From contig JAOALD010000002.1 in the NCBI GenBank assembly GCA_025153755.1, positions 550,362 through 614,361 on the forward strand: DNA of 64,000 bases. Direction: 5' to 3'. This document shows positions 38,454-49,059 of the stretch, piece after piece. The notes beneath the pieces were generated by a model. It had not been told where the DNA came from, ran no database searches, and worked only from the letters and a program-made list of their open reading frames with translations. The first letter of the stretch is position 1. Each line of letters starts with the position of its first letter. Both the position numbers and the translations under genes were made by a program. This stretch comes from SAR92 clade bacterium H921 (GTDB taxonomy: Bacteria; Pseudomonadota; Gammaproteobacteria; Pseudomonadales; Porticoccaceae).

Positions 38454-39647
38454 ATGTTGCGTAATCTTCTCGATAAAATTGAGCCCAATTTTCACAAAGG
38501 TGGTAAGTGGGAAAGCTGGTATGCGCTGTTTGAGGCCGTGGATACCGCTCTGTATAAGCCTTCGGACATTACCAAGAACAGCTCTCATGTTCGCGATGGT
38601 ATTGATCTTAAGCGAGTCATGATAACGGTTTGGCTGGCGACTTTCCCAACTATGTTTTTTGGTATGTGGAATATTGGTTTCCAAGCCAACAGTATTATGG
38701 CTGATATGGGTATGGTCTCCCAAGACGGGCTACGCGGTCTATTTATTGGACTGCTAGCCGGTTACGATGCCACTAGTATTTGGGACAATATGGTTCATGG
38801 CGCCGCATACTTTTTGCCCATTTACATGACGACATTTATTGTTGGCGGTATCTGGGAGGTTTTGTTTGCCTCGGTTCGCGGACATGAAGTAAACGAAGGT
38901 TTCTTTGTTACCTCCATACTGTTTGCCCTGTGTTGTCCGCCAGATCTCCCTCTGTGGATGGTCGCTGTGGGCATTAGCTTCGGTATTGTGATTGGTAAAG
39001 AGGTATTTGGCGGTACCGGTAAAAACTTCCTTAACCCGGCGCTGACTGGCCGAGCGTTTCTTTATTTTGCCTACCCAGCCTATATGTCAGGTGATGCAGT
39101 TTGGTCTGCAGTTGATGGCTATACAGGCGCTACTATGCTGTCTATTGCCGCGGCCGATGGTATGTCTGCACTGCAGGAGAGCGTGACCTGGACTCAGGCA
39201 TTTATAGGGACTATTCAAGGCTCCATAGGTGAGACTTCGACTCTGGCCATTCTTATGGGTGCGGCATTACTGCTGGTGATGCGTATCGCCTCTTGGAGAA
39301 TTATTTCTGGTGTTCTAATTGGCTCCGCACTTCTGTCTATGCTGTTTAATGCCATAGATTCTACTAATCCGATGTTTGCACTGCCATTTTACTGGCACTG
39401 GGTTATTGGTGGTTTTGCCTTTGGAGCAATCTTTATGGCGACAGATCCCGTTTCTGCGGCCATGACCAATACAGGCAAATTCTGGTATGGCATATTGATC
39501 GGCGTGATGGTTATTTTGATTCGTGTGGTTAATCCAGCGTTCCCAGAGGGCATGATGCTGGCAATTTTGTTTGCCAATCTATTTGCGCCACTGTTCGACC
39601 ATTGGGTTGTTCAGGGTAATATTAAAAGGAGGCTGGCTCGTGGGTAA
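38454..39647 (+). CDS. nqrB: Na+-NQR subunit B, FMN-bearing membrane subunit
   Basis: This 397-residue membrane protein carries a covalently bound FMN and takes part in Na+ transport and quinone reduction. About ten hydrophobic helices are seen; the flavinylated residue is T227 in [10 protein letters not shown], which matches the D-x-x-S/T-G-A-T motif recognised by ApbE. Also visible is [24 protein letters not shown]. The ATG at 38454 is preceded by AAGGAGGG. The frame is open upstream but a TTG start would place the ribosome site inside the gene. It ends by overlapping nqrC. Confidence 0.97.
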   Translation: MLRNLLDKIEPNFHKGGKWESWYALFEAVDTALYKPSDITKNSSHVRDGIDLKRVMITVWLATFPTMFFGMWNIGFQANSIMADMGMVSQDGLRGLFIGLLAGYDATSIWDNMVHGAAYFLPIYMTTFIVGGIWEVLFASVRGHEVNEGFFVTSILFALCCPPDLPLWMVAVGISFGIVIGKEVFGGTGKNFLNPALTGRAFLYFAYPAYMSGDAVWSAVDGYTGATMLSIAAADGMSALQESVTWTQAFIGTIQGSIGETSTLAILMGAALLLVMRIASWRIISGVLIGSALLSMLFNAIDSTNPMFALPFYWHWVIGGFAFGAIFMATDPVSAAMTNTGKFWYGILIGVMVILIRVVNPAFPEGMMLAILFANLFAPLFDHWVVQGNIKRRLARG

Positions 39648-40407
39648 TGACAGTATTTCTAAAACGTTTGGTGTTGCTCTGGCTCTTTGTATTGTCTGTG
39701 CGGTTGTAGTTTCTAGCGCGGCAGTTATTTTGCGACCAACTCAAGAAGTCAATAAATTATTGGATCTTAAAACCAATATCTTGGCCTCAGCCGGTCTGCT
39801 CCGTGAGGGTGTTGCTATTGAAACTCAGTTTGAGCAGATCAGTACGCGCGTTGTCGATCTGGAGACAGGTCGTTTTACCGATGCCGTTGACGCCGCTAGC
39901 TATGACCAGCGCAAGGCGTCCAAAGACCCATCAATGTCAGTGGCTTTGGACCCAAAGCAAGATCCGGCAAAGATTAAACGCCGGGCTAACTATGCGACCG
40001 TCTATCTGGTCGAGGGTGAACAGGGTATTGAAAAAATTATTTTGCCAGTCAAGGGCTATGGCCTCTGGTCCACGCTCTATGGATTCTTGGCTCTAGAAGC
40101 TGATCTGCAGACCGTTGCTGGTATCGGGTTCTATGAACACACAGAGACACCTGGTCTGGGTGGTGAAATAGATAACCCTAAGTGGAAGGCTGGGTGGATT
40201 GGCAAGCAGGCCTATAATCAGGGTGAGCTGGTTATCAGTGTACTCAAAGGTAAGGCTGATATGAGCCGTGCAGGTTCTGAGTCACAGATCGATGGTTTGG
40301 CTGGCGCTACATTAACCACTAGAGGCGTTGATAATCTGGTGCGCTATTGGCTCGGTGATGAGGGCTTTAGGCCGCTAATTAATTACTTAAAAGCAGGGGG
40401 GGCGTAA
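39640..40407 (+). CDS. nqrC: Na+-NQR subunit C, FMN-bearing
   Basis: This subunit of about 255 residues has one N-terminal membrane helix ([20 protein letters not shown]) and a periplasmic FMN-binding domain with T224 in [14 protein letters not shown] as the flavinylated threonine. [18 protein letters not shown] is also typical. The start is GTG at 39640: GGAGG lies at correct distance and the resulting N-terminus ([10 protein letters not shown]) fits the family, overlapping nqrB by eight bases. An ATG at 39571 lies deep inside nqrB and is rejected. Confidence 0.95.
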   Translation: MGNDSISKTFGVALALCIVCAVVVSSAAVILRPTQEVNKLLDLKTNILASAGLLREGVAIETQFEQISTRVVDLETGRFTDAVDAASYDQRKASKDPSMSVALDPKQDPAKIKRRANYATVYLVEGEQGIEKIILPVKGYGLWSTLYGFLALEADLQTVAGIGFYEHTETPGLGGEIDNPKWKAGWIGKQAYNQGELVISVLKGKADMSRAGSESQIDGLAGATLTTRGVDNLVRYWLGDEGFRPLINYLKAGGA

Positions 40408-40409
40408 TT

Positions 40410-41072
40410 ATGTCAAAAGTTAAAGACACATTAGTCGAACCGATTGTTGCCAACAATCCGATCGCCTTGCAGATGCTTGGTATCTGCTCAGCACTAGCGG
40501 TAACTTCAAGCCTTAAAGTAGCATTTGTTATGTGTTTGGCACTAACAACTGTAACGGCTTTTTCTAATCTTTTTGTTTCTATTATTCGCAACCATATTCC
40601 CAACAGCATTCGTATTATTGTGCAGATGACTATTATTGCCTCGCTGGTAATTGTAGTAGACCAGGTGCTTAAGGCCGTGGCCTATGACATTAGTAAACAG
40701 CTCTCGGTATTTGTTGGTTTGATCATCACTAACTGTATTGTTATGGGTCGTGCTGAAGCCTTCGCCATGAAGAATCCTCCGATGGCGAGCTTTTATGATG
40801 GTATTGGTAATGGTCTGGGTTACAGCATGGTGCTTATGCTGGTGGGCTTTTTCCGAGAACTATTCGGTGCTGGCAAGCTTTGGGGTTATGAGGTGTTTGC
40901 TCTAACCACCGATGGCGGCTGGTACGTTGCCAACGGCATGATGCTGATGCCGCCCAGTGCTTTCTTCCTGATTGGTCTGTTGATCTGGGTTATCCGTATC
41001 CGCGATAAGAAGCAAGTCGAGACGCCAGACTTTAAGATTTCTGCGAACAGCCGTCAGAGTGAGGTCGCCTAA
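40410..41072 (+). CDS. nqrD: Na+-NQR subunit D
   Basis: This 220-residue membrane subunit has six helices. Family marks are [40 protein letters not shown], the cysteine in [17 protein letters not shown], and [17 protein letters not shown]. With NqrE it forms a paired, inverted-topology unit that holds an Fe centre between conserved cysteines within the membrane. It starts two bases after the nqrC stop and its stop shares one base with nqrE. Confidence 0.97.
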   Translation: MSKVKDTLVEPIVANNPIALQMLGICSALAVTSSLKVAFVMCLALTTVTAFSNLFVSIIRNHIPNSIRIIVQMTIIASLVIVVDQVLKAVAYDISKQLSVFVGLIITNCIVMGRAEAFAMKNPPMASFYDGIGNGLGYSMVLMLVGFFRELFGAGKLWGYEVFALTTDGGWYVANGMMLMPPSAFFLIGLLIWVIRIRDKKQVETPDFKISANSRQSEVA

Positions 41073-41680
41073 TGGAACATTATCTAAGCATCCTTGTTCG
41101 CGCGATATTTATTGATAATATCGCCCTTAGTATGTTCCTCGGTATGTGTACCTTTATTGCGTTGTCGAAGAAAATCGATGCCGCTATTGGTTTAGGTATC
41201 GCCGTTATAGTGGTTCAGACGATTACCGTTCCGGTAAATAATCTCCTGTTGACCTATCTACTGGCTGACGGCGCGCTGGCTTGGGCCGGTCTGCCCGATG
41301 TTGATCTGAGCTTTCTGATATACCTGTGCTTTATCGGTGTTATTGCCGCTATAGTGCAGATCCTAGAAATGGTGTTAGACAAATATGTTCCCGCGCTCTA
41401 TAACGCACTGGGTGTGTTCCTGCCACTAATCACAGTTAACTGTGCGATTCTCGGCGGCTCGCTACTGATGTCGGAACGTGGTTTCAACCTTGCAGAGTCC
41501 GTGGTGTACGGTATTGGTTCTGGTACCTCATGGGCTCTGGCGATCGCAGTATTGGCCGGAATTCGTGAAAAATTAAAATATAGTGATGTTCCAGAAGGCC
41601 TACAAGGGCTGGGCATCGTATTTATTACCGTTGGGTTGATTTCTCTAGGCTTTATGTCCTTTGGCGGCATAGATCTTTAG
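41072..41680 (+). CDS. nqrE: Na+-NQR subunit E
   Basis: This 202-residue six-helix membrane subunit is homologous to NqrD in opposite topology. Visible marks are [20 protein letters not shown] with one conserved Cys, then [20 protein letters not shown] with the other. These cysteines, with those of NqrD, hold the intramembrane Fe centre whose insertion needs NqrM. The start overlaps the nqrD stop by one base (TAATG), which indicates translational coupling. Confidence 0.97.
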   Translation: MEHYLSILVRAIFIDNIALSMFLGMCTFIALSKKIDAAIGLGIAVIVVQTITVPVNNLLLTYLLADGALAWAGLPDVDLSFLIYLCFIGVIAAIVQILEMVLDKYVPALYNALGVFLPLITVNCAILGGSLLMSERGFNLAESVVYGIGSGTSWALAIAVLAGIREKLKYSDVPEGLQGLGIVFITVGLISLGFMSFGGIDL

Positions 41681-41721
41681 AAGCTGATCACGATCCTGTA
41701 ATTACGGAGAACTAATAAAGT

Positions 41722-42945
41722 ATGAATACAGAAATTTTTCTTGGTGTAGGCATGTTTACCGCAGTGATTCTGGCGTTGGTGGCCTTTATCTTGGCTGCAC
41801 GCAGCAAACTAGTCTCCTCTGGTGACGTCAACATTGTAATTAATGGTGAAAAAACTATTACGGTGCCCGCAGGTGACAAGCTACTGCAGACACTTTCCAA
41901 TGCTGGTCTGTTTTTACCTTCAGCCTGTGGTGGCGGTGGCAGCTGTGCTCAATGCAAATGTGTCATCTCTGAGGGCGGTGGATCTATGCTGCCTACCGAA
42001 GAGGCGCATTTCAATCGTCGTGAGGCTGATGAGGGCTGGAGACTGTCTTGCCAGGCACCTGTAAAACAAGATATGCATGTGGAAGTGCCTGAAGAGGTAT
42101 TTGGTGTTAAGCGCTGGGAATGTGAAGTTGTGTCAAACCCGAATGTTGCTACTTTCATCAAAGAACTGACGCTCAAGTTACCAGAGGGTGAGGATGTAGA
42201 TTTCCGCGCCGGTGGCTATGTGCAGCTGGAATGTCCACCTCACCATGTTAAGTACGCTGACTTTGACATAGATACAGAGTATCGCGGTGACTGGGAGCGC
42301 TTTGATTTCTTTAAGCACGAGTCGATTGTGGATGAGACGGTGATTCGAGCTTACTCCATGGCCAACTACCCAGATGAAAAAGGCTTGGTTAAGTTTAATA
42401 TTCGAATTGCAACGCCTCCTCCGGGATCTACTGGCATTATACCGGGACAGATGTCTTCCTACGTGTTCAGTCTTAAGGAAGGGGATAAGATTCCTGTCTA
42501 TGGTCCCTTTGGTGAGTTCTTCGCCAAAGATACAGATGCAGAAATGGTATTTATTGGCGGTGGCGCTGGTATGGCTCCCATGCGATCGCATATTTTCGAT
42601 CAACTTAAGCGCATCAAGTCAGACCGCAAAATTAGTTTTTGGTACGGCGCTCGTTCACTCCGCGAATGCTTCTATGATGATGAATATGATGTTTTGGCCG
42701 CAGAGAATGATAATTTTGATTGGCATTTGGCGCTTTCAGATCCTCAACCTGAAGATAACTGGGATGGCCTCACGGGCTTTATTCACAATGTTCTCTACGA
42801 GCAGTATCTGAAGGATCACGAAGCGCCAGAGGACTGCGAGTTCTATATGTGCGGACCACCGATGATGAATGCGGCAGTGGTTAAGCTGCTCGTTGACCTA
42901 GGGGTTGAGCAGGAGAATATTTTCCTCGATGACTTTGGTGGGTAA
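41722..42945 (+). CDS. nqrF: Na+-NQR subunit F, NADH-oxidising
   Basis: This 407-residue subunit accepts electrons from NADH. An N-terminal membrane helix ([20 protein letters not shown]) is followed by a plant-type ferredoxin domain with Cys 69, 75, 78 and 110 ([13 protein letters not shown] and LSCQAP) holding a [2Fe-2S] cluster. The FAD-binding domain has [13 protein letters not shown], and the NADH domain has [19 protein letters not shown] and [14 protein letters not shown]. Length matches V. cholerae NqrF (408). The end of the gene is followed within 22 bases by the hairpin that lies in apbE. Confidence 0.97.
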   Translation: MNTEIFLGVGMFTAVILALVAFILAARSKLVSSGDVNIVINGEKTITVPAGDKLLQTLSNAGLFLPSACGGGGSCAQCKCVISEGGGSMLPTEEAHFNRREADEGWRLSCQAPVKQDMHVEVPEEVFGVKRWECEVVSNPNVATFIKELTLKLPEGEDVDFRAGGYVQLECPPHHVKYADFDIDTEYRGDWERFDFFKHESIVDETVIRAYSMANYPDEKGLVKFNIRIATPPPGSTGIIPGQMSSYVFSLKEGDKIPVYGPFGEFFAKDTDAEMVFIGGGAGMAPMRSHIFDQLKRIKSDRKISFWYGARSLRECFYDDEYDVLAAENDNFDWHLALSDPQPEDNWDGLTGFIHNVLYEQYLKDHEAPEDCEFYMCGPPMMNAAVVKLLVDLGVEQENIFLDDFGG

Positions 42946-42958
42946 GCTATTGCAGAGC

Positions 42959-43984
42959 ATGACAGTAACGAGGCTTCTTAACAAAGCCTCGTTTTTGGTT
43001 CTGATCAACGTTGTTTTATTGCTGACGGGCTGTGACTATGGACCTGAGATTATCAAAATCTCTGGATCTAAAATGGGTACCACCTACCATGTGACGGTAG
43101 TGGCAGACCAACCGGCGCCCGATGATCTGGCCGACCGAATTGAGGCAGTGTTAGATATTGTTGATCATTCTATGTCGACCTACAAAGCAGCGTCAGAGCT
43201 GAGCCAGTTTAATGATCTATCGGTTGGCAGCAGTCAGCAGATATCGGCAGACTTTGCTCGTGTACTGGAGGTCAGCAAGACCGTCTGGGAACTCAGTGGC
43301 GGTGCCTTTGATCCCACAGTGGGGCCGTTGGTCGATCTCTGGGGTTTTGGGCCTAAGGCGACCAATGTGGTCCCAGAGCAGGTACAAATTGATGCCGCCA
43401 AAGCGGAGCTAGGCTTTCAGTATTTGGTACTGAACAACAGAGATTTAGTCAAAACCAAGCCGGTTCGGCTGGATCTTTCAGCGGTGGCAAAAGGCTATGC
43501 TGTTGACTTGGTGGCCGACCTGCTAGAAATGTTGGCATTACCAGACTATCTGGTGGAAGTGGGCGGCGAGATGCGTTTAAGTGGCTCCAACCCCGAAGGC
43601 ATGCCTTGGCGCGTGGCGATAGAGTTACCTAGTTTGATGCCTCAGGTGCAGCGCATTATTAGCGTACAGGATATGGCTGTTGCCACGTCAGGTGATTATA
43701 GGAATTATTTTGAACAGCAGGGTGTGCGCTATTCCCACACCATAGATTCGCGTACTGGCCGACCCATCACCCACAGCCTAGCCTCTGTAACTGTATTGGC
43801 TGAGCGCTGCGCTGATGCAGATGCCTGGGCCACGTCTTTCATGGTACTGGGCGACAAAGAAGGTATGGCGTTGGCTAATAAGTTGGATATTCCCCTGTAT
43901 ATGTTAATCAAAGATGGCGCTGAGTTTAAAGCGATTCATAGCCGCGCATTTGAGCCCTATCTAAACGCCCAAAATGAGAGTTAA
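42959..43984 (+). CDS. apbE: FAD:protein FMN transferase ApbE (Nqr flavinylation)
   Basis: This lipoprotein attaches FMN from FAD to the threonines of NqrB and NqrC in the periplasm. With ATG at 42959 it has 341 residues: a signal peptide (MTVTRLLNKASFLVLINVV) ending in the lipobox LTGC, then ISGSKMGTTYHVTVV, DHSMSTYKAASELSQFN, GGAFDPTVGPLVDLWGFGP, LDLSAVAKGYAVDLVADLL, YLVEVGGEMRLSG and SHTIDSRTGRPIT, all ApbE signatures. ATGs and a GTG upstream overlap nqrF and are less likely. The intrinsic-terminator hairpin at 42967-42996 lies in the signal-peptide codons. nqrM follows after two bases. Confidence 0.93.
   Translation: MTVTRLLNKASFLVLINVVLLLTGCDYGPEIIKISGSKMGTTYHVTVVADQPAPDDLADRIEAVLDIVDHSMSTYKAASELSQFNDLSVGSSQQISADFARVLEVSKTVWELSGGAFDPTVGPLVDLWGFGPKATNVVPEQVQIDAAKAELGFQYLVLNNRDLVKTKPVRLDLSAVAKGYAVDLVADLLEMLALPDYLVEVGGEMRLSGSNPEGMPWRVAIELPSLMPQVQRIISVQDMAVATSGDYRNYFEQQGVRYSHTIDSRTGRPITHSLASVTVLAERCADADAWATSFMVLGDKEGMALANKLDIPLYMLIKDGAEFKAIHSRAFEPYLNAQNES
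42967..42996 (+). terminator. Intrinsic-terminator hairpin inside the start of apbE
   Basis: AACGAGGCTT (42967-42976) and AAGCCTCGTT (42984-42993) form a perfect 10-bp stem with a seven-base loop, ending in a five-T run (42992-42996). It begins 21 bases after the nqrF stop but is also codons 4-13 of the apparent apbE reading frame. By shape it is a rho-independent terminator or attenuator between the structural nqr genes and the assembly genes apbE-nqrM. Confidence 0.85.
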
Positions 43985-43986
43985 AG

Positions 43987-44241
43987 ATGACTGAGATACT
44001 GCTGACCATTGTAATTTTTGGTCTGCTAATTGCCGCTATGGCAGTTGGGGTTATTATGGGTGGCAAACCTATAGCTGGTTCCTGTGGTGGCGTTGGTGCT
44101 GCATTGGGCGAACCAAACTACAATTGTGACATCTGTGGTGGTGATCCGAATAAATGTGACGAACAGACGAACCTCAATGAAACATCGCTTGGCTATAATG
44201 TCGCTGAATCAGTTGAGCTAGACGATAGAAAGGAATACTGA
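43987..44241 (+). CDS. nqrM: Na+-NQR maturation protein NqrM
   Basis: This 84-residue protein has one N-terminal membrane helix ([20 protein letters not shown]) and four cysteines at 33, 47, 50 and 57 ([19 protein letters not shown]), the pattern of NqrM (DUF539), needed to deliver iron to the NqrD/NqrE site. It closes the nqr-apbE run and lies two bases before sthA, so these assembly genes and sthA may share a transcript. Confidence 0.94.
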   Translation: MTEILLTIVIFGLLIAAMAVGVIMGGKPIAGSCGGVGAALGEPNYNCDICGGDPNKCDEQTNLNETSLGYNVAESVELDDRKEY

Positions 44242-44243
44242 GC

Positions 44244-45671
44244 ATGGCCGATCTGTCTTATGATCTAGTGGTAATTGGCAGCGGGCCTGCTGGTGAAGGT
44301 GCTGCGATGAACGCGGTCAAGCAGGGATGGCGGGTAGCGATTGTCGACGAGCGTGCAATGGCAGGCGGCAGCTGTACCCATCTTGGAACAATCCCCTCTA
44401 AAGCGCTACGTCAATCTGTCCGCCGTATGATGCAGTACAACACTATGCCGATGTTTCGTGCGGTAGGCGAGCCGCGCTGGTTCTCTTTTCCAGAGGTGAT
44501 GAAAGCCGCCGATGATGTGATTACCAAACAGGTTCAGGGTCGTACCAAAGGTTATGCTCGCAACCGCGTTCAGATGCATATCGGTCGTGCTAAATTTACC
44601 GCAACCCATGAAATTGCAGTTACCAGCAGTGATGGCAAGGTTACCAATATAGCCTCTAAAAACTTTTTGCTGGCCACAGGCTCCAGTCCTTATCGGCCTG
44701 CAGATATTGATTTTAACGATCCCGCTATTTTTGATAGCGATAGTATTTTAACGCTTGATAACACGCCGAGAAATATAATTATTTATGGTGCTGGTGTTAT
44801 TGGCTGTGAATATGCGTCAATCTTTTCTGGCTTAGATACTCGAGTCGACCTGGTTAATACTAGAGAGTGGTTGATGAACTTCCTCGATGACGAGATATCT
44901 GACGCGCTGAGCTATCACCTGCGCGATCTCAATGTCATGGTGCGTCACAATGAAGAATACGAGCGCGTTACCAGCAATGAAAATGGGGTGACTCTTGAGC
45001 TTAAGTCAGGCAAGCGTATTCATGGTGAAGCATTGCTTTGGTGCAATGGGCGCTCCGGTAATACCAAAGGTCTAGGCCTGGAGCATACGGGTCTTGAAGC
45101 GGATGAGCGTGGCCAGCTTGCAGTTAATAAAGATTATCAAACCGCTGTGCCCCATATTTATGCTGCTGGTGATGTGATTGGGTGGCCATCATTGGCTGGT
45201 GCTGCCTATGATCAGGGACGCTTTGCGGCCTCACATATGTGCGGCATGGAAGATCAGTACCGAGTTGAAGATGTGGCCACTGGTATCTGGACTATTCCTG
45301 AGATTAGCTTCGTGGGAAAGAACGAATCAGAACTGACCGAACAAAAAGTGCCCTATGAGATTGGCCGCGCCTACTTTAAAGATACCGCCAGAGCGCATAT
45401 CTCTGGCGAAGAAGTGGGCATGTTAAAAATCTTATTTCACCAGGACACGTTAGAGATTCTTGGGATTCATTGCTTCGGTGCTGAGGCAGCGGAAATTATT
45501 CATATTGGCCAAGCCATTATGAGTCAGAAGGGTGAGGCTAACAGTATTAAGTATTTCTTGCGTACCACCTTTAACTACCCAACTATGGCCGAAGCCTATC
45601 GTATTGCATCGATGAATGGTCTAAATCGGGTGAGTCGTGACCGCAGGTACTTTGAGGGCAAACAGGCCTAG
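44244..45671 (+). CDS. sthA: Soluble pyridine nucleotide transhydrogenase SthA
   Basis: This 475-residue FAD enzyme moves hydride between NADPH and NAD+. It has the FAD-binding start [16 protein letters not shown], and the active region [17 protein letters not shown]: the lipoamide-dehydrogenase-type disulfide is broken because the second Cys is Thr (CTHLGT), which is the hallmark of SthA. NAD domain [22 protein letters not shown] motif [23 protein letters not shown] and the dimer domain follow. Length fits E. coli (466). It follows nqrM by two bases and lies just upstream of a 248-base gap before lolC that holds a 6-bp dyad (GTTCTG/CAGAAC, 45692-45709). Confidence 0.95.
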   Translation: MADLSYDLVVIGSGPAGEGAAMNAVKQGWRVAIVDERAMAGGSCTHLGTIPSKALRQSVRRMMQYNTMPMFRAVGEPRWFSFPEVMKAADDVITKQVQGRTKGYARNRVQMHIGRAKFTATHEIAVTSSDGKVTNIASKNFLLATGSSPYRPADIDFNDPAIFDSDSILTLDNTPRNIIIYGAGVIGCEYASIFSGLDTRVDLVNTREWLMNFLDDEISDALSYHLRDLNVMVRHNEEYERVTSNENGVTLELKSGKRIHGEALLWCNGRSGNTKGLGLEHTGLEADERGQLAVNKDYQTAVPHIYAAGDVIGWPSLAGAAYDQGRFAASHMCGMEDQYRVEDVATGIWTIPEISFVGKNESELTEQKVPYEIGRAYFKDTARAHISGEEVGMLKILFHQDTLEILGIHCFGAEAAEIIHIGQAIMSQKGEANSIKYFLRTTFNYPTMAEAYRIASMNGLNRVSRDRRYFEGKQA

Positions 45672-45919
45672 CTATCTTGTGCGCCTCAATTGTTCTGCGG
45701 ACTCAGAACGATTTGAATCCCTCACTTCTATTCGAAATAGACCGCAAAAACCTGTTATTTGATAATAACTACTAGTTCAGACACTGCAAAAATTAGCAGA
45801 CAATATCCACGGAGAAAATTGATACCTGGTCCTGGGTTCGATTAGACATTGCAGCTAATACAAGGTCAGAGTAATACGCTGATGTTGTGTGTGGCGGGGC
45901 TTTCGGGTTTAATCTTCCC

Positions 45920-47167
45920 ATGTTTAAAAACCTCCCACTATTTATTGGTTTACGTTATACACGCAGCAAGCGCCGAGAGGGATTTGTGGCCTTTATCTCG
46001 GGCTTTTCGCTGTGCGCCATGGCGCTTGGCGTAATGGCGTTGATTGTAGTGCTATCGGTGATGAATGGCTTTGATCGTGAAATCAAAGATCGTCTGTTGC
46101 GTGTTGTGCCTCATGTCACTGTGGTGCGTCCCGAGGGCTTTAGTGCCGAGGATATCGCCTCTTTGCAGTCGCAAATCCTAGCTGATACCAGTGTTCGCGC
46201 TGTGGTCCCCGTAGTTCAGAGCTTTGCCATGCTATCTGTTGATACCGAACAAGCCGGGATTTCATTGCAGGGCATCGATCCCCAGTGGCCGACATTGGCC
46301 TTACTCAAAGAGAACATGATCAGCGGCCATATAGAAAAGCTGAGCCCGGGTGACTTCGGGATTGTACTGGGTAGCCAGATAGCCCGCAGGCTAAATGTAT
46401 TTGTTGGTGATCGAATACAGGTCACGATGCCTGAGGTAACTGTAACTCCAGCCGGAGTTTTTCCGAGAATTAAGCTACTTAGGGTTAGCGGTATCTTTGA
46501 AGTGGGCGCACAGGTTGACGGATCGGTAGCATTTATTCATCAGCACGATGCGCGTAAGCTGTTGCGCCTGGGAGGTAACTTTCAGGGTATCCAGCTTAAG
46601 TTGGCTGACGCCTATGAGGCAGATCAATGGGTTGACCTGCATGGCGAGACTTTGCTGCCGGGCCTCAATTGGCATACCTGGACAAATTCTATGGCTACTT
46701 TATTTCAGGCCATGCGTATGGAAAAGGTGGTGGTAAGTTTACTTTTGTCGGTCATTATTGCGGTGGCGGCCTTTAATATTGTGGCGAGTTTGGTTCTGAT
46801 GGTGGCGGACAAACGCAATGATATTGCCGTGGTGCGTACTCTGGGCGCAACCTCTGGTTTGATTGTGAGAATTTTTGTAGTCCAGGGCATGGCTGTGGGC
46901 ACCATGGGTATTTTTATTGGTGTGCTATTGGGGTGTTTGATCGCCTCCTTTGTTGGCGATATTGTCAGCTTAGTGGAGAGCTTTACGGGGCTTTATGTGT
47001 TCGATCCCAGCGTTTATTTAATCAGCGCGCTGCCATCTCGAATTCTGCCTACAGATATTGTGATGGTAGTTAGTAGCGCCTTTATTATTAATTTTTTAGC
47101 AACGCTTTATCCGGCATGGCGGGCCGGCCAAGTTCTGCCCGCGGAGGCTCTACGCTATGACCACTAA
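45920..47167 (+). CDS. lolC: Lipoprotein-releasing ABC transporter permease LolC
   Basis: This 415-residue inner-membrane permease belongs to the LolC/LolE (FtsX/MacB) family. It starts PLFIGLRYTRSKRREGFVAF, followed by the first helix (MALGVMALIVVLSVMNGFDREIK region), a large periplasmic domain (about 50-265) and three C-terminal helices with NIVASLVLMVADKRNDIAVVRTLGA. The ATG at 45920 is used; an earlier in-frame GTG would add 11 residues with no support. Together with lolD and lolE it extracts outer-membrane-bound lipoproteins to LolA. lolD overlaps its end by 11 bases. Which of the two permeases is C or E is by position. Confidence 0.93.
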   Translation: MFKNLPLFIGLRYTRSKRREGFVAFISGFSLCAMALGVMALIVVLSVMNGFDREIKDRLLRVVPHVTVVRPEGFSAEDIASLQSQILADTSVRAVVPVVQSFAMLSVDTEQAGISLQGIDPQWPTLALLKENMISGHIEKLSPGDFGIVLGSQIARRLNVFVGDRIQVTMPEVTVTPAGVFPRIKLLRVSGIFEVGAQVDGSVAFIHQHDARKLLRLGGNFQGIQLKLADAYEADQWVDLHGETLLPGLNWHTWTNSMATLFQAMRMEKVVVSLLLSVIIAVAAFNIVASLVLMVADKRNDIAVVRTLGATSGLIVRIFVVQGMAVGTMGIFIGVLLGCLIASFVGDIVSLVESFTGLYVFDPSVYLISALPSRILPTDIVMVVSSAFIINFLATLYPAWRAGQVLPAEALRYDH

Positions 47168-47849
47168 ACCTATATTGCAGGCTAACGCTCTGAGTCGCAA
47201 ATACCAACAGCCTGACACTGAGCTCTCAGTCCTCGATGGCATTAATTTGGATATTAACCGGGGTGAAACCCTAGCCATTAATGGTGTGTCCGGTTCCGGT
47301 AAGACGACCTTACTGAATTTGCTGGGTGGCCTGGATGATCCCAGTGCCGGTTCAGTCCATGTCTGTGGCACAGATTGGAATGACCTGGATACATCGGCAA
47401 GGGCCGCATGGCGTAATCAGCACGTCGGCTTTGTGTATCAGTTTCATCATCTATTGGGCGAGTTTTCAGCCCTCGAAAATGTAGCATTACCCTGTTTGAT
47501 TGGTGGAGCATCTGTGGCCGCAGCACGGAATAGGGCCAGCAAGCTGCTAGCGCGTGTTGGTCTTGGAGAGCGTCTGAACCATCAGCCTGCCGCGTTATCT
47601 GGCGGCGAGCGCCAGCGTGTAGCCATTGCTCGAGCACTGGTCACTGAGCCATCAGTAGTATTGATGGATGAGCCCACAGGTAACCTAGACCCCACTACTG
47701 CGGCGTCTATTTTAGATTTACTTGATGAGCTTAATGCATCGTTGGATATCTGCTTTGTTGTGGTTACCCATGACCCTGCAATTGCCGCGCGGATGGATAG
47801 AACGGTCAAGTTAGAAAATGGAACACTCGTGGATATAACCCATGATTAA
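47157..47849 (+). CDS. lolD: Lipoprotein-releasing ABC transporter ATPase LolD
   Basis: This 230-residue ATPase has Walker A NGVSGSGKTTLLNLLGGLD, the Q-loop in FVYQFHHLLGEFSALENVALP, the signature ALSGGERQRVAIARAL, Walker B VVLMDEPTGNLDP and the H-loop VTHD. FHHLLGEFSALENV is the LolD-type motif that faces the permeases. The coding region overlaps both lolC (11 bases) and lolE (8 bases), so all three are translated together. Confidence 0.97.
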   Translation: MTTKPILQANALSRKYQQPDTELSVLDGINLDINRGETLAINGVSGSGKTTLLNLLGGLDDPSAGSVHVCGTDWNDLDTSARAAWRNQHVGFVYQFHHLLGEFSALENVALPCLIGGASVAAARNRASKLLARVGLGERLNHQPAALSGGERQRVAIARALVTEPSVVLMDEPTGNLDPTTAASILDLLDELNASLDICFVVVTHDPAIAARMDRTVKLENGTLVDITHD

Positions 47850-49059
47850 ACCGGTCCCGCTATTTATGGGGCTGCGCTATTTTTGGTCCGGTGGCCGCTC
47901 CAATTTACTAGTCTCATTTATCTCAATGTTGGCTATTACCGGGCTAGTTCTGGGTGTTGCCCTGTTGGTTGTGGTGCTGTCGGTGATGAATGGTTTCGAC
48001 CGTGAACTGCGCGAACGCATTCTCTCTGTAGTGCCTCATGTGCAGCTTATTCACAATACTGGTGTTGCCGACTGGCGACAGCAGCGAAAATCTATTGCCG
48101 AGCTACCGACAGTTACCGAGGTGACACCTTACAATAAGGTAGATGGTCTCATTAACAGCCGCCAAAAAACTCGTCCACTGCAACTTCTGGGTCTGGACGC
48201 GGATGCTGTGCCTGAGGGTTTAGCTTCTGTACTTGGGGAGTATGGCTTAAACGTTCCCTTGGCTAATCAACTGTTGCTCTCTGAGTCTATTGCTGAAGAC
48301 TTGAATATCAGTATCAATCAGCGTGTTAATGTGATTATTCCACCTATCCGTGGCGGTAAAACTTCAGTCTATTCTTTTCAGGTCGTGGGTATTTTTGCCA
48401 CCCATACTGAACTTGATCAGGTGCTGGGTCTGACGTCTCTTGAACAGGCGGCGCAAATTGCCGATATTCCCGGTCTAGTGCAGGGATTTAGATTACAGGT
48501 GGCGGATGAATTTGATGCGCGAAGTATAGGCTATGCACTGCTTGATGAGTTGCCCTTTGGGTATGGTTTTCGCGATTGGTTTCAGACCCATGGCAATCTT
48601 TATCAAGCTATCCAGCTGTCCCGCAATATGGTCGGACTGCTGATCTTTTTGATTGTGGCTATAGCCGCGTTCAATGTGATTTCGATGCTGATGATGACAG
48701 TGGTGGACAAGCGTAAAGATATTGCCATTTTGCAAACAATGGGACTGTCGCGAGTAAATATCGTCCAACTATTTCTTGTTCAGGGCGCTATGATCGGGTT
48801 GTTTGGAATTTCCATCGGTGTGCTCTTTGGTGTACTCGGTTGTTACTGGGTGGCAGACCTAGTAGCTTGGATTGAAGCTATGCTGGGCGTGACTTTTCTC
48901 AACACAACCGTGTACCCGATTGATTATATTCCTGTGGATATGCGCTGGTCGGATGTGGCGACCATTGCTGGTACAGCTATCGTGTTGAATATCTTGGCGA
49001 CAGTTTATCCTGCGGTGCGCGCAAGTCGCATGGCGCCAGCCGAAGAGTTGCGGTCTTAG
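47842..49059 (+). CDS. lolE: Lipoprotein-releasing ABC transporter permease LolE
   Basis: This 405-residue permease is a paralogue of the lolC product, with the same plan: PVPLFMGLRYFWSGGRSNLL, first helix with GLVLGVALLVVVLSVMNGFDREL, periplasmic domain, then GLLIFLIVAIAAFNVISMLM followed by TVVDKRKDIAILQTMGLSR and two more helices. LolE contacts the lipoprotein substrate in E. coli. Its last four bases overlap the converging DUF2062 gene. Confidence 0.93.
   Translation: MIKPVPLFMGLRYFWSGGRSNLLVSFISMLAITGLVLGVALLVVVLSVMNGFDRELRERILSVVPHVQLIHNTGVADWRQQRKSIAELPTVTEVTPYNKVDGLINSRQKTRPLQLLGLDADAVPEGLASVLGEYGLNVPLANQLLLSESIAEDLNISINQRVNVIIPPIRGGKTSVYSFQVVGIFATHTELDQVLGLTSLEQAAQIADIPGLVQGFRLQVADEFDARSIGYALLDELPFGYGFRDWFQTHGNLYQAIQLSRNMVGLLIFLIVAIAAFNVISMLMMTVVDKRKDIAILQTMGLSRVNIVQLFLVQGAMIGLFGISIGVLFGVLGCYWVADLVAWIEAMLGVTFLNTTVYPIDYIPVDMRWSDVATIAGTAIVLNILATVYPAVRASRMAPAEELRS

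Noticed and set aside
39571..39639. Upstream ATG start for nqrC
   Set aside because: It lies inside nqrB, and the GTG at 39640 has a proper ribosome site and the family N-terminus.
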